Part shown: positions 17,169 to 22,841 of the stretch, piece by piece
How the letters are laid out: every line of letters begins with the position of its first letter
Numbering within the stretch: the stretch's first letter is position 1
Assembly: GCA_900546295.1 (NCBI GenBank)
Contig: URCK01000004.1
Coordinates: 1-61,301 of the forward strand
Reading direction: 5' to 3'
DNA from: an uncultured Eubacteriales bacterium
GTDB lineage: Bacteria; Bacillota; Clostridia; Oscillospirales; Oscillospiraceae
Length of the DNA: 61,301 nucleotides
Translations under genes and position numbers: made by a program
The notes under the pieces: generated by a model
The model's input: only the letters and a program-made list of their open reading frames with translations
What the model was told of the DNA's origin: nothing
Database searches by the model: none

Positions 17169-18176
17169 ATGAGTAAATCTTACATCCCTCAGAACTATCA
17201 CACCCCGCTGTCTGTTTATGAAATGCAGCGCGCCATTGAATTCATCAAGAGTAATTTTCAGGTGAATCTGAGCAATGCGCTCAATCTGCGCCGGGTCTCC
17301 GCCCCGCTGTTTGTGGATGAAAATTCCGGTCTGAACGACAACCTCAACGGCGTGGAGCGTCCTGTTTCCTTTGATATTCCCGATGTCGGTACCAACGCAC
17401 AAGTCGTGCAGTCGCTCGCCAAGTGGAAGCGCCTTGCGCTCAAGCGCTATGAGTTCAACGTCGGCAAAGGCCTCTTCACCGATATGAACGCCATCCGCCG
17501 CGATGAGGAGGTCGACAACCTCCACTCCATCTACGTTGACCAGTGGGACTGGGAAAAGGTCATCTCCGCGGACGACCGCAGCGTTGAATACCTCAAGCGC
17601 ACCGTGCGCGACATCGTCGGCGCGATCAGCGAGACGAGCGACGCGCTGAACATTGCCTTCCCCTCCCTGCGCACCAAGCTTTCCCGCGACGTCTTCTTCA
17701 TCACCACGCAGGAACTCGAGGACCTCTATCCCAGCCTGACGCCCAAGCAGCGCGAGGACGCGATCTGCCGGGAAAAGGGCGTTGTCTTCATCATGCAGAT
17801 CGGCAAGGTCCTCAAGTCCGGCATCAAGCACGACGGCCGCGCGCCCGACTATGATGACTGGGATCTCAACGGCGATATCCTTTACTGGAACGATGTCCTC
17901 GGTCACGCCTTCGAGGTCTCCTCGATGGGCATCCGCGTCGACCCCGAGTCGCTCGACGCACAGCTCACGCTCGCAGGCTGCGACGACCGCCGCGCCCTGC
18001 CCTTCCACAAGATGCTGCTCGCGGGCGAGCTGCCGCTGACGATGGGCGGCGGCATCGGCCAGAGCCGGCTTTGCATGCTGCTCATCGGCACGGCGCACAT
18101 CGGCGAGGTGCAGGCCTCCCTCTGGGACGCCGATACCCGCAAAATGTGCGAGGATGCAGGCGTGCTGCTGCTGTAA
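17169..18176 (+). CDS. asnA: Aspartate-ammonia ligase
   Basis: 335 residues, the normal length of the class II tRNA synthetase-like AsnA, which makes asparagine from aspartate, ammonia and ATP. Conserved segments include RRVSAPLFVDENSGLNDNLNG, AKWKRLALKRY, the YVDQWDWEKVI loop and the C-terminal GGGIGQSRLCMLLI motif 3. AAGGAG lies 8 bases before the ATG. The gene is monocistronic between its own promoter and a strong terminator. Confidence 0.97.
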   Translation: MSKSYIPQNYHTPLSVYEMQRAIEFIKSNFQVNLSNALNLRRVSAPLFVDENSGLNDNLNGVERPVSFDIPDVGTNAQVVQSLAKWKRLALKRYEFNVGKGLFTDMNAIRRDEEVDNLHSIYVDQWDWEKVISADDRSVEYLKRTVRDIVGAISETSDALNIAFPSLRTKLSRDVFFITTQELEDLYPSLTPKQREDAICREKGVVFIMQIGKVLKSGIKHDGRAPDYDDWDLNGDILYWNDVLGHAFEVSSMGIRVDPESLDAQLTLAGCDDRRALPFHKMLLAGELPLTMGGGIGQSRLCMLLIGTAHIGEVQASLWDADTRKMCEDAGVLLL

Positions 18177-18180
18177 TTTT

Positions 18181-18220
18181 AAAAAAGAGAGGTTTTCCTG
18201 TCGGAAAATCTCTCTTTTTT
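18181..18220 (+). terminator. Terminator of asnA
   Basis: AAAAAAGAGAGGTTTTCC, loop TGTC, and its near complement ending in six T, starting 4 bp after the stop codon. Confidence 0.93.
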
Positions 18221-18242
18221 GAAAAAGCAGGGCATAAAAACG

Positions 18243-18272
18243 CTGAAACCCCTGATTTCTCAGGGGTTTCAG
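18243..18272 (-). terminator. Original terminator of tRNA-Gln, separated by the island
   Basis: CTGAAACCCCTGA (18243-18255), a four-base loop and its exact complement (18260-18272), followed on the minus strand by a T run (18236-18240). It lies just outside the left att repeat and points away from the island, so before insertion it would have followed tRNA-Gln directly. Confidence 0.75.
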
Positions 18273-18301
18273 GTGAGTGCATCTATTTTGGTCACTCAAT
18301 A

Positions 18302-18324
18302 TGGCAGCGGGAGAAGGATTCGAA
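18302..18324. repeat. Left attachment site (attL), 23-bp core
   Basis: Identical over 23 bp (TGGCAGCGGG...ATTCGAA) to the 3' end of the intact tRNA-Gln at 27182-27204. This copy is only a tRNA fragment; the bases to its right diverge at once. Confidence 0.92.
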
Positions 18325-18443
18325 TTATTGAATATACATAAAACTCCGTATAACTACGTTATACAGAGTTTGAAAGAACATTGAAAAATCAATGATTTTC
18401 TGTTTTTCGCCAAATGGCGTATAATGGAATAAAATCCTGTTTT

Positions 18444-18463
18444 GGGTAAACTTAGGGGTAAAA
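18444..18463. repeat. Candidate integrase arm-type site, left
   Basis: The 20-mer GGGTAAACTTAGGGGTAAAA recurs exactly at 27065-27084, in the same orientation, 120-140 bp inside each end of the island. Within it GGGTAAA is itself repeated. This is the expected place and form of arm sites bound by the N-terminal domain of a tyrosine integrase. Confidence 0.65.
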
Positions 18464-18470
18464 ATCGACG

Positions 18471-18554
18471 TTGCATTTTGTCGATTTTCATGGTACTCTA
18501 CCTATGGCGCTACACGAACGGCAGGCGGTTAGCCACACCACCCGAAAGGGGGTG
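18471..18554 (+). promoter_or_regulatory. Sense promoter, complementary repeat and RBS-sequestering hairpin of the toxin-like locus
   Basis: TTGCAT (18471-18476) and TACTCT (18494-18499) with a 17-base spacer form the likely sense promoter; a 9-bp inverted repeat AAAATCGAC/GTCGATTTT (18461-18488) overlaps its -35. The early transcript contains GCGGTTAGCC (18525-18534). Then CACC-a-CCC, a GAAA tetraloop and GGGGGTG (18536-18554) form a 7-bp stem with one bulged A that buries the ribosome binding site of the 25-codon ORF. Confidence 0.65.
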
Positions 18555-18560
18555 AGGCTC

Positions 18561-18638
18561 ATGCGGATTACGTTACATATCGGAGCCTTTACGGTTACGA
18601 TTATCGTGAAAAGCAGAAACCGCCACTCGGCCAAGTGA
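18561..18638 (+). CDS. 25-residue peptide, candidate type I toxin
   Basis: ATG to TGA, 26 codons, beginning MRITLHIGAFTV and ending SRNRHSAK. A short hydrophobic middle (GAFTVTIIV) is followed by a basic tail, the pattern of small membrane-active peptides. GGGGGTGAGG precedes the ATG but is locked in a hairpin. The stop codon lies inside the terminator hairpin, so mRNA end and coding end coincide. A strong promoter fires back at the gene from 18712-18739. I do not recognise the peptide family; it is not Fst, TxpA or Ldr by eye. Confidence 0.6.
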   Translation: MRITLHIGAFTVTIIVKSRNRHSAK

Positions 18639-18705
18639 CGGTTTCTTGAGTTCGCTCAAGTCATCTAACTTACCGGGCTAACCGCTTGTCGCAGCGCCCT
18701 TTTCT
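18608..18705 (-). ncRNA. Candidate antisense RNA antitoxin (about 95-100 nt)
   Basis: A near-consensus promoter on the minus strand, TTGACA (18734-18739), 16-base spacer, TATAAT (18712-18717), should start transcription near 18705 towards the small ORF. The RNA would carry GCGGTTAGCC near its 5' end (18676-18685), the same decamer found in the sense leader on the other strand, then a CTTGAG-TTCG-CTCAAG hairpin, and end at the shared hairpin with a CTGCTTTT tail. Ends are predicted from sequence only. Confidence 0.6.
18615..18660. terminator. Shared bidirectional terminator and UUCG hairpin
   Basis: AGAAACCGCCACT (18615-18627) pairs with AGTGACGGTTTCT (18634-18646) with one mismatch; the T-rich side faces the minus strand. 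A second stem CTTGAG-TTCG-CTCAAG (18645-18660) follows. The first stem contains the last codons and the stop of the small ORF. Confidence 0.7.
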
Positions 18706-18941
18706 ATAATCATTATAGCAAACGATCCCATTCTGTCAAGTCTCGGATTATTCCGAGGCTTTTTTGTTTTGCCTCTCGTCCTATACAGAGCGAAAGCCGT
18801 CATCCTCATCACAACAAAATCCCGCTATCAGAACATGGGCGCGCCGTGGACTCTCTCCCCGCTTTCTATTTTTCCCTTTTTCTCGTCGTCTTTTGGGGAG
18901 ACATTTCCTTGAAGTGTCCACATATCGAGAAGAAGCGGATC

Positions 18942-19217
18942 TCAATCCTCTTCGATTCTTTGCAAATCTGCGAGATCATCCGGCTTAAATTCATCAAATT
19001 TGGGAGCTTCCATGACCTGACCGCGTGCCGCGTACTTGCCGGTACGGGTGTTTGACTTCTGCGGTTTGGCCCCATTGAGGAACGCAACGAGCGTCCGCTC
19101 TGATACCAGCACTTTGCCTCCAATGTTGTTTGATGGGAGTCTCCCGCTTTTGCAATACCGATAGACCGTTTTGCGGCTCACGCCCAGCAAATTTGCAACA
19201 TCATCAAGATCATACAT
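18942..19217 (-). CDS. Helix-turn-helix (MerR/excisionase-like) DNA-binding protein
   Basis: 91 residues. The first 50 form a helix_turn_helix_17-type domain: DVANLLGVSRKTVYRYCKSGRLPS followed by the wing GGKVLVSERTLVAFL. The tail is polar and acidic. Proteins of this size in mobile elements act as excisionases or small regulators. It is the last gene of the leftward block; between it and the toxin-like locus (18740-18941) no gene or clear signal was seen. Confidence 0.75.
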   Translation of the reverse strand: MYDLDDVANLLGVSRKTVYRYCKSGRLPSNNIGGKVLVSERTLVAFLNGAKPQKSNTRTGKYAARGQVMEAPKFDEFKPDDLADLQRIEED

Positions 19218-19351
19218 CGAACAAATGTTTTGCTGTTTTTAACGTGTTTTTTGACTCGAAAAAAGAACATCTGCGGTAGAGGGAGAGTTGTGGGGCTGGT
19301 GCGTCTGAAAAAGTCGCTTCGAATCGTAAACCATCCCCCCGTGCAGCGAAA

Positions 19352-19380
19352 GAGAAGAAGTGGCCCCGCCCCTTCTTCTC
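19352..19380 (-). terminator. Probable terminator after the 156-residue gene
   Basis: GAGAAGAAG (19352-19360) pairs with CTTCTTCTC (19372-19380); the minus strand continues with TTTC. The T run is short, so termination may be partial. The surrounding 19218-19419 stretch holds nothing else recognised. Confidence 0.45.
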
Positions 19381-19419
19381 CATATTTACGGCCGCTGAAT
19401 CATTACTGGACAGGAACCC

Positions 19420-19890
19420 TCAACCGATGCACTCGCCAGCAGTTTGCCCAGCAATCTTGTGCATGAGTGCTTCGAGCTGCGGCAGCGCTTCCTCGTCCGT
19501 GAGGTCTCCGAGGGCGCGGTCACGCTCAATCACAGTGTTTTGCAGATTCGCCGGCACACCCGTCAGCATCTCGCCGATCGTCTCATGCGCCTCCTTTACC
19601 TCATGCGCAAGCTGTATCTGATCTGCTCTCCCAGCACGCCCCATGTATGCCCCGCCAGTTATGAGCTGATATTCAGTGATCGCACTGTGCAGCGTGCCGC
19701 TGATTGCGGCCAGCATATCCGTGATGTACTCCTGATCGCCGCTGCACTCGTCAGCCGTTGCCTCCAGATACTGCGCTCCCAGAGCATCCAGCAAGCGCTG
19801 GGAGCGGCCTACTTTCTCCATGATGTCACCCATGACGTTGGCAATGGCCTCTCGCTGAGTGTGGGTAGTTTCTTCAACGCAATACTTCAT
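19420..19890 (-). CDS. Hypothetical protein of the island, 156 residues
   Basis: Not recognised. The protein is acidic and predicted to be mostly helical (THTQREAIANVMGDIMEKVGRSQRLLDAL at the start, LTDEEALPQLEALMHKIAG near the end), with no signal peptide, membrane segment or cysteine motif. Its start overlaps the previous stop as ATGA, so it is translationally coupled in the leftward operon 20704-19420. A regulatory or anti-phage role is possible but unsupported. Confidence 0.7.
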   Translation of the reverse strand: MKYCVEETTHTQREAIANVMGDIMEKVGRSQRLLDALGAQYLEATADECSGDQEYITDMLAAISGTLHSAITEYQLITGGAYMGRAGRADQIQLAHEVKEAHETIGEMLTGVPANLQNTVIERDRALGDLTDEEALPQLEALMHKIAGQTAGECIG

Positions 19891-20102
19891 TTTTCGTTCT
19901 CCTTTTCTTTAGCGGCGTACCGCCGCAGTAGTCCTGGTGTGGTAAGGGGTAGGACAGCTTGCAGGAAAGAATCACTCCCGCCCGCTGTCCGCATAGGTCT
20001 GCCGGGCGCAACTGATCTGACAGATACCGCCGCGCCGCAGTCGCAGCGCTCACCGGGGTCAAGATTTGCGCCGCAGCGGGCGCATACGTTGTAATAGCTC
20101 AT
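19887..20102 (-). CDS. Small zinc-ribbon protein
   Basis: 71 residues with CARCGANLDPGERCDC near the N-terminus: CxxC plus CxC, a likely metal site. The rest is basic at the end (RRYAAKEKENEK). Both ends overlap neighbours by four bases (ATGA), so it is embedded in a coupled gene string. Function unknown. Confidence 0.65.
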   Translation of the reverse strand: MSYYNVCARCGANLDPGERCDCGAAVSVRSVAPGRPMRTAGGSDSFLQAVLPLTTPGLLRRYAAKEKENEK

Positions 20103-20236
20103 TTCTGCGCTGCCGCCTGCTCCGCTCGGATCTTGGCAAGATAGGCCAGCGCCCTTGCCTTGCTTTTGTCCGTCATTGCCGCGTAGAGGGCTCGAATCTC
20201 GTTCTCGATCCGTTTTTCTTGGTCTTTGGGTGACAT
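20099..20236 (-). CDS. 45-residue helical protein
   Basis: Starts MSPKDQEKRIENEIRALY and continues as one charged amphipathic helix (MTDKSKARALAYLAKIRAE). AGGAGG lies 8 bases before the ATG and the stop overlaps the next start as ATGA. Too short for family assignment; reality is supported by the ribosome binding site and coupling. Confidence 0.65.
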   Translation of the reverse strand: MSPKDQEKRIENEIRALYAAMTDKSKARALAYLAKIRAEQAAAQK

Positions 20237-20263
20237 GGAAAATCCTCCTGTTGATTTTTGGTC

Positions 20264-20296
20264 GGGAGGCCGGTATAATGACCGTACCGGCCTCCC
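20264..20296. other. 11-bp hairpin between two small genes
   Basis: GGGAGGCCGGT (20264-20274) and its exact complement ACCGGCCTCCC (20286-20296) with an 11-base loop. There is no T run on either strand, so it is more likely an RNA stability or processing element, or a protein site, than a terminator. Confidence 0.6.
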
Positions 20297-20312
20297 TTGC
20301 GGTGGTTGGTGG

Positions 20313-20438
20313 TTATGGCTCTCTGCGCTTTGCTTTGGACGGCTTGGGCGCAGGGGGCTTTTCTATTGCCTCAATCAGAGCCATGAGCCAGTTCGCAGTT
20401 TGAATTGCTCCGGCGATAGCTACGATGGTCTCCATCAT
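20313..20438 (-). CDS. 41-residue protein
   Basis: Starts MMETIVAIAGAIQTANWLMAL and ends KPPAPKPSKAKRREP: a hydrophobic N-terminal half that could lie in or on a membrane and a Pro/Lys-rich tail. The ATG overlaps the stop of the upstream gene (ATGA). It is not recognised; the layout resembles small phage-type accessory proteins. Confidence 0.55.
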   Translation of the reverse strand: MMETIVAIAGAIQTANWLMALIEAIEKPPAPKPSKAKRREP

Positions 20439-20704
20439 GCAATGCAGAAGCGGCGCACGGTAGTTTCACGGGTAAATGCCGCAGCGACATCAGGCAGAGC
20501 CTTGCGCAGCGCGCCTGTGTCGATTCTCGCGCTCGTGACGGTCTTCCATGTGATTTTATACTCGCCTGCCTGAACGCTCTCAGCGTCGCCCATAGCGGCC
20601 TTAAGCGCGTCCTTGATGGCCTCGGCCTCGGCGGTCGCCTCGTCAATGAGGGCTTGCAGCTGCCGCAGCTCACGGGCCTTATGTTCCATTTCGTTGATGC
20701 TCAT
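20435..20704 (-). CDS. Phage-type hypothetical protein, 89 residues
   Basis: ATG at 20704 preceded by AGGAGG. The first 55 residues form a charged coiled-coil-like helix (MEHKARELRQLQALIDEATAEAEAIKDALK); the tail (KITWKTVTSARIDTGALRKALPDV, then TVRRFCIA) resembles the C-terminal module seen in small proteins accompanying YqaJ-type phage nucleases. No such nuclease is in the window. It is first in the leftward operon, behind an unusually long leader of about 160 bases. Confidence 0.6.
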   Translation of the reverse strand: MSINEMEHKARELRQLQALIDEATAEAEAIKDALKAAMGDAESVQAGEYKITWKTVTSARIDTGALRKALPDVAAAFTRETTVRRFCIA

Positions 20705-20862
20705 TATCTTATCCTCCTTGTTATTTGCGGGTAAGATCGGCGGCTGGCGGCTCTGAGTATCTATCCCTCTGGGAGTTTCTATCAATCTTCTCCGTTCCAG
20801 CTCTTATGTTGTCGCGTTGGCTATCGACCTTCGCTCGATCTCTTGTCCCTTGCTGTAATTAC

Positions 20863-20969
20863 AATATACACCTATTTTGCGTGTTTGTCCATTGACGATA
20901 TACACACATTTTGCGTTCACGCTATGTGCAGAGTATACACTTGATTTGCGTTCATATTGATGTTATGAT
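20863..20969. promoter_or_regulatory. Divergent promoters with three repeated operator sites
   Basis: Three copies of a 17-mer of form TATACAC-N4-TTTGCG start at 20865, 20899 and 20934, spaced 34 and 35 bp. The leftward promoter is TGGACA (20886-20891), 17-base spacer, TATATT (20863-20868), whose -10 lies in copy 1. The rightward promoter is TTGATT (20941-20946), 17-base spacer, TATGAT (20964-20969), whose -35 lies in copy 3. This is a cI/cro-style switch, probably bound by the product of 20997-21203. Confidence 0.75.
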
Positions 20970-20996
20970 TTATTGCACAGGAAAGGAGGGCGAGGG

Positions 20997-21203
20997 ATGC
21001 CTATTCAGTACAAGATAGATGTTTTGGACGCGTTGAAGCAGGCGGGCTACACCTCTTATCGGCTTCGACAAGAAAAGCTTATGGGTGAGCGTGTAATCCA
21101 GCAACTCCGAAATGGAGAGATTGTTTCGTGGAAAACGATAGATACGCTATGCACGCTTTTGAGGTGCCAGCCAGGAGACCTGGTACAGCATGAGGATGAA
21201 TAA
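20997..21203 (+). CDS. Cro/CI-type HTH regulator
   Basis: 68 residues, a single XRE-like helix-turn-helix domain (DVLDALKQAGYTSYRLRQEKLMGERVIQQLRNGE, then WKTIDTLCTLLRCQPGDLV). AAGGAGG precedes the ATG by 7-8 bases. It is transcribed from the rightward promoter whose -35 overlaps the third repeat, so it probably regulates itself and the leftward operon. Confidence 0.82.
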   Translation: MPIQYKIDVLDALKQAGYTSYRLRQEKLMGERVIQQLRNGEIVSWKTIDTLCTLLRCQPGDLVQHEDE

Positions 21204-21332
21204 GCCTATTGTTGTCGTCAAGGATAACCTGTGTAGGTTGCCGCGCTTACCATCGGCATAGCAGCAAAACAAAAAGGACAAGCAAGCCCAAAAGGATTTC
21301 ATCGACCATTAAGAGAGAAAAAGGATGAGACT

Positions 21333-21548
21333 ATGACACTGAACGACATTGCAAAAATGGACAAGGCGTACCTGACGCCGGCGGAAGTGGCAGAGATTTT
21401 GGAATGCGACCCTCACGCGATTCGCATTGCGGCGAAAAAAGCGCCGGAGCAGCTGCGGTTCCCAACGATATTAATTGGCAACCGCGTTAAGATCCCGAGA
21501 CTCCCGTTCGTGGAGTTTATGACGAAACTAAAAGGTACAAGCGTATAA
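21333..21548 (+). CDS. Helix-turn-helix (AlpA/excisionase-like) protein
   Basis: 71 residues with the HTH_17 layout: YLTPAEVAEILECDPHAIRIAAKKAPEQLRFPTILIGNRVKIPRLPFVEFM. AAAGGATGAG lies before the ATG. It follows the Cro-like gene by 130 bp, in which nothing convincing was seen, and is followed by a terminator. A role as excisionase or as activator, like AlpA in satellites, is plausible. Confidence 0.75.
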   Translation: MTLNDIAKMDKAYLTPAEVAEILECDPHAIRIAAKKAPEQLRFPTILIGNRVKIPRLPFVEFMTKLKGTSV

Positions 21549-21675
21549 CGATGGCTTTCGCCATCCCGCACTGAACTGGGTGCAATAAAATACTGGTCAC
21601 GCTGGATGACTTTCGCACCACGACCTACTACTGGCCACCTCCTCACAAAATCCAATTTTGGATTGTCTATGCCGG

Positions 21676-21707
21676 AGCAGTTCCGCCGTATGGCGGGGCT
21701 GCTTTTT
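21676..21707 (+). terminator. Terminator of the rightward two-gene unit
   Basis: AGCAGTTCCGCC and GGCGGGGCTGCT pair through two U-G wobbles around a GTAT loop, followed by five T. Confidence 0.8.
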
Positions 21708-21727
21708 CGTCACGCCCCGACGTCCCA

Positions 21728-22357
21728 TCACCTCCAAAACTGCCATAGCCTGCGGCTTACCTCCGGCCGCCGCAGCAGGCGCAGTGCCTTGCTTTTTGTG
21801 ACGCGGCCAACCCTCTGCCCCTGCCAGTAATAAGCGATCACAGCTTGACGCTCCGGTTCCGGCAGCGAGACAACTGCACGGCGTACCGCTGTAATAAGCT
21901 CATCCTGCTCAGTGCCGAAAAATGCTGCTTGTGCCGCTGGGTCCGGGAGTACGTCCTCGAGTGGCAACGGGGTACTCCCGTCTTTACAGGTACCCTCGGC
22001 GGGTGCATCGAGCGATACCGCGGCATTGAGCGGGTCGAGGGCGTTGCGCTTGCTGCGCTGCCGGTACAGTTCTGCAAAGGTGCTTTTGAGTTGCAGCTCA
22101 TAGGCGCCGATAAATCCCCCACGCTCTGGATCCCAGAGTTCCACGGCCTTGGTGAGCGCAATAAACGCCGTTTGCATGAGGTCATCAAGCGTAACGCCGT
22201 AACACCCTTGGAACGCCTTGTTCCAGCGATTGGCACGCTTCGCCGCGTAACGCTCGGCTGCCGTCCAGAGGGCCAAGATGTCCGCGTTACCGGCCTGTAC
22301 CGCCGCCGCGATCTCGTTTGTCTGCGTGCTTTGCACGACAAGTGGTTTTCCTTGCAT
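21728..22357 (-). CDS. Sigma-70-like protein of the island
   Basis: 209 residues. Residues about 55-100 match sigma region 2 (LDDLMQTAFIALTKAVELWDPERGGFIGAYELQLKSTFAELYRQ), and the end has a region-4-like helix-turn-helix (SLPEPERQAVIAYYWQGQRVGRVTKSKALRLLRRPE). The acidic linker between them is long. Such proteins in phages and gut Firmicute elements act as alternative sigma factors or late activators. AGGAGG lies before the ATG. A plus-strand promoter overlaps this start, see the small RNA candidate. Confidence 0.78.
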   Translation of the reverse strand: MQGKPLVVQSTQTNEIAAAVQAGNADILALWTAAERYAAKRANRWNKAFQGCYGVTLDDLMQTAFIALTKAVELWDPERGGFIGAYELQLKSTFAELYRQRSKRNALDPLNAAVSLDAPAEGTCKDGSTPLPLEDVLPDPAAQAAFFGTEQDELITAVRRAVVSLPEPERQAVIAYYWQGQRVGRVTKSKALRLLRRPEVSRRLWQFWR

Positions 22358-22442
22358 CGCTGTACCTCCTGTGGTAAAATCTGAATTAGCAACTTGAACT
22401 CACCACAAGAGCGGTCCTCCCCGATTTGGGGAGGGCTTTTTT
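22352..22442 (+). ncRNA. Candidate small RNA with own promoter and terminator
   Basis: TTGCAT (22352-22357), 17-base spacer, TAAAAT (22375-22380) on the plus strand, then a transcript of about 55-60 bases ending in CCTCCCC-GATT-TGGGGAGG followed by GCTTTTTT (to 22442). The strand is opposite to the surrounding genes. The RNA contains TCCTCCCC, complementary to ribosome binding sites. Confidence 0.45.
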
Positions 22443-22647
22443 AATTATCGATAAGCAATGCACCGGTGCCGCTCAGATCCTCTATGATCTCGGAGTTGGT
22501 AATACCCATCGCACGCACCTCACGGTCGCCGTTGCTCAGCTCGACAAGCGCAAGGCAGGTGACATGACGGGCTTTGTCATCACCCTCATAGAAGTACTCA
22601 AGATGTACAGGGGCAGGGATGATCTGGAGGATTTTATCTTCGTTCAT
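22441..22647 (-). CDS. Hypothetical protein, 68 residues
   Basis: Starts MNEDKILQIIPAPVHLEYFYEG and continues with CLALVELSNGDREVRAMGITNSEIIEDL. It is small, acidic and probably a beta-rich globular domain; no family recognised. It sits in the leftward replication block between the sigma-like gene and a 55-residue gene. Confidence 0.7.
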   Translation of the reverse strand: MNEDKILQIIPAPVHLEYFYEGDDKARHVTCLALVELSNGDREVRAMGITNSEIIEDLSGTGALLIDN

Positions 22648-22673
22648 GGCTGTTGTCCTTTCTACTCATAGGC

Positions 22674-22841
22674 TTAAAGCCTGAAATGTTTATTCATCGC
22701 CCGCTCAAACCTGTCTCGGTCATCAGCAGGCAAAAGCGGAATTACACGGTGCTGCATCTCGTCACGCTGGCGATAACGCTCGCGCTTTCGGCGTGCGGGC
22801 TTGGTTGCCGCTAAGATGTTGGCTGCGGTCTCGAAATTCAT
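22674..22841 (-). CDS. Hypothetical basic protein, 55 residues
   Basis: Starts MNFETAANILAATKPARRKRERYRQRDEMQ. Very basic, likely helical, possibly nucleic-acid binding. The ATG overlaps the helicase stop as ATGA, so it is co-translated with the replication genes. Confidence 0.65.
   Translation of the reverse strand: MNFETAANILAATKPARRKRERYRQRDEMQHRVIPLLPADDRDRFERAMNKHFRL

Noticed and set aside
18302..18324. A second tRNA-Gln gene at the left end of the island
   Set aside because: Only the last 23 bases are present; this is an attachment-site copy, not a tRNA.
18846..19055. Plus-strand open frame between the toxin-like locus and the HTH gene
   Set aside because: No ribosome binding site, overlaps a well-supported HTH gene on the other strand and has no recognisable product.
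20264..20296. Intrinsic terminator within the leftward island operon
   Set aside because: The 11-bp stem has no T run on either strand and the downstream gene needs read-through, so it is listed only as a hairpin.
20865..20950. Short CRISPR-like repeats
   Set aside because: Only three 17-bp copies with 17-18 bp gaps, no cas genes, and exact overlap with two promoters; they are operator sites.
21190..21261. A 23-codon frame after the Cro-like gene (starts MRMNKPIVVV)
   Set aside because: It overlaps the preceding stop, but there is no separate ribosome binding site and no other support, so it was not annotated.
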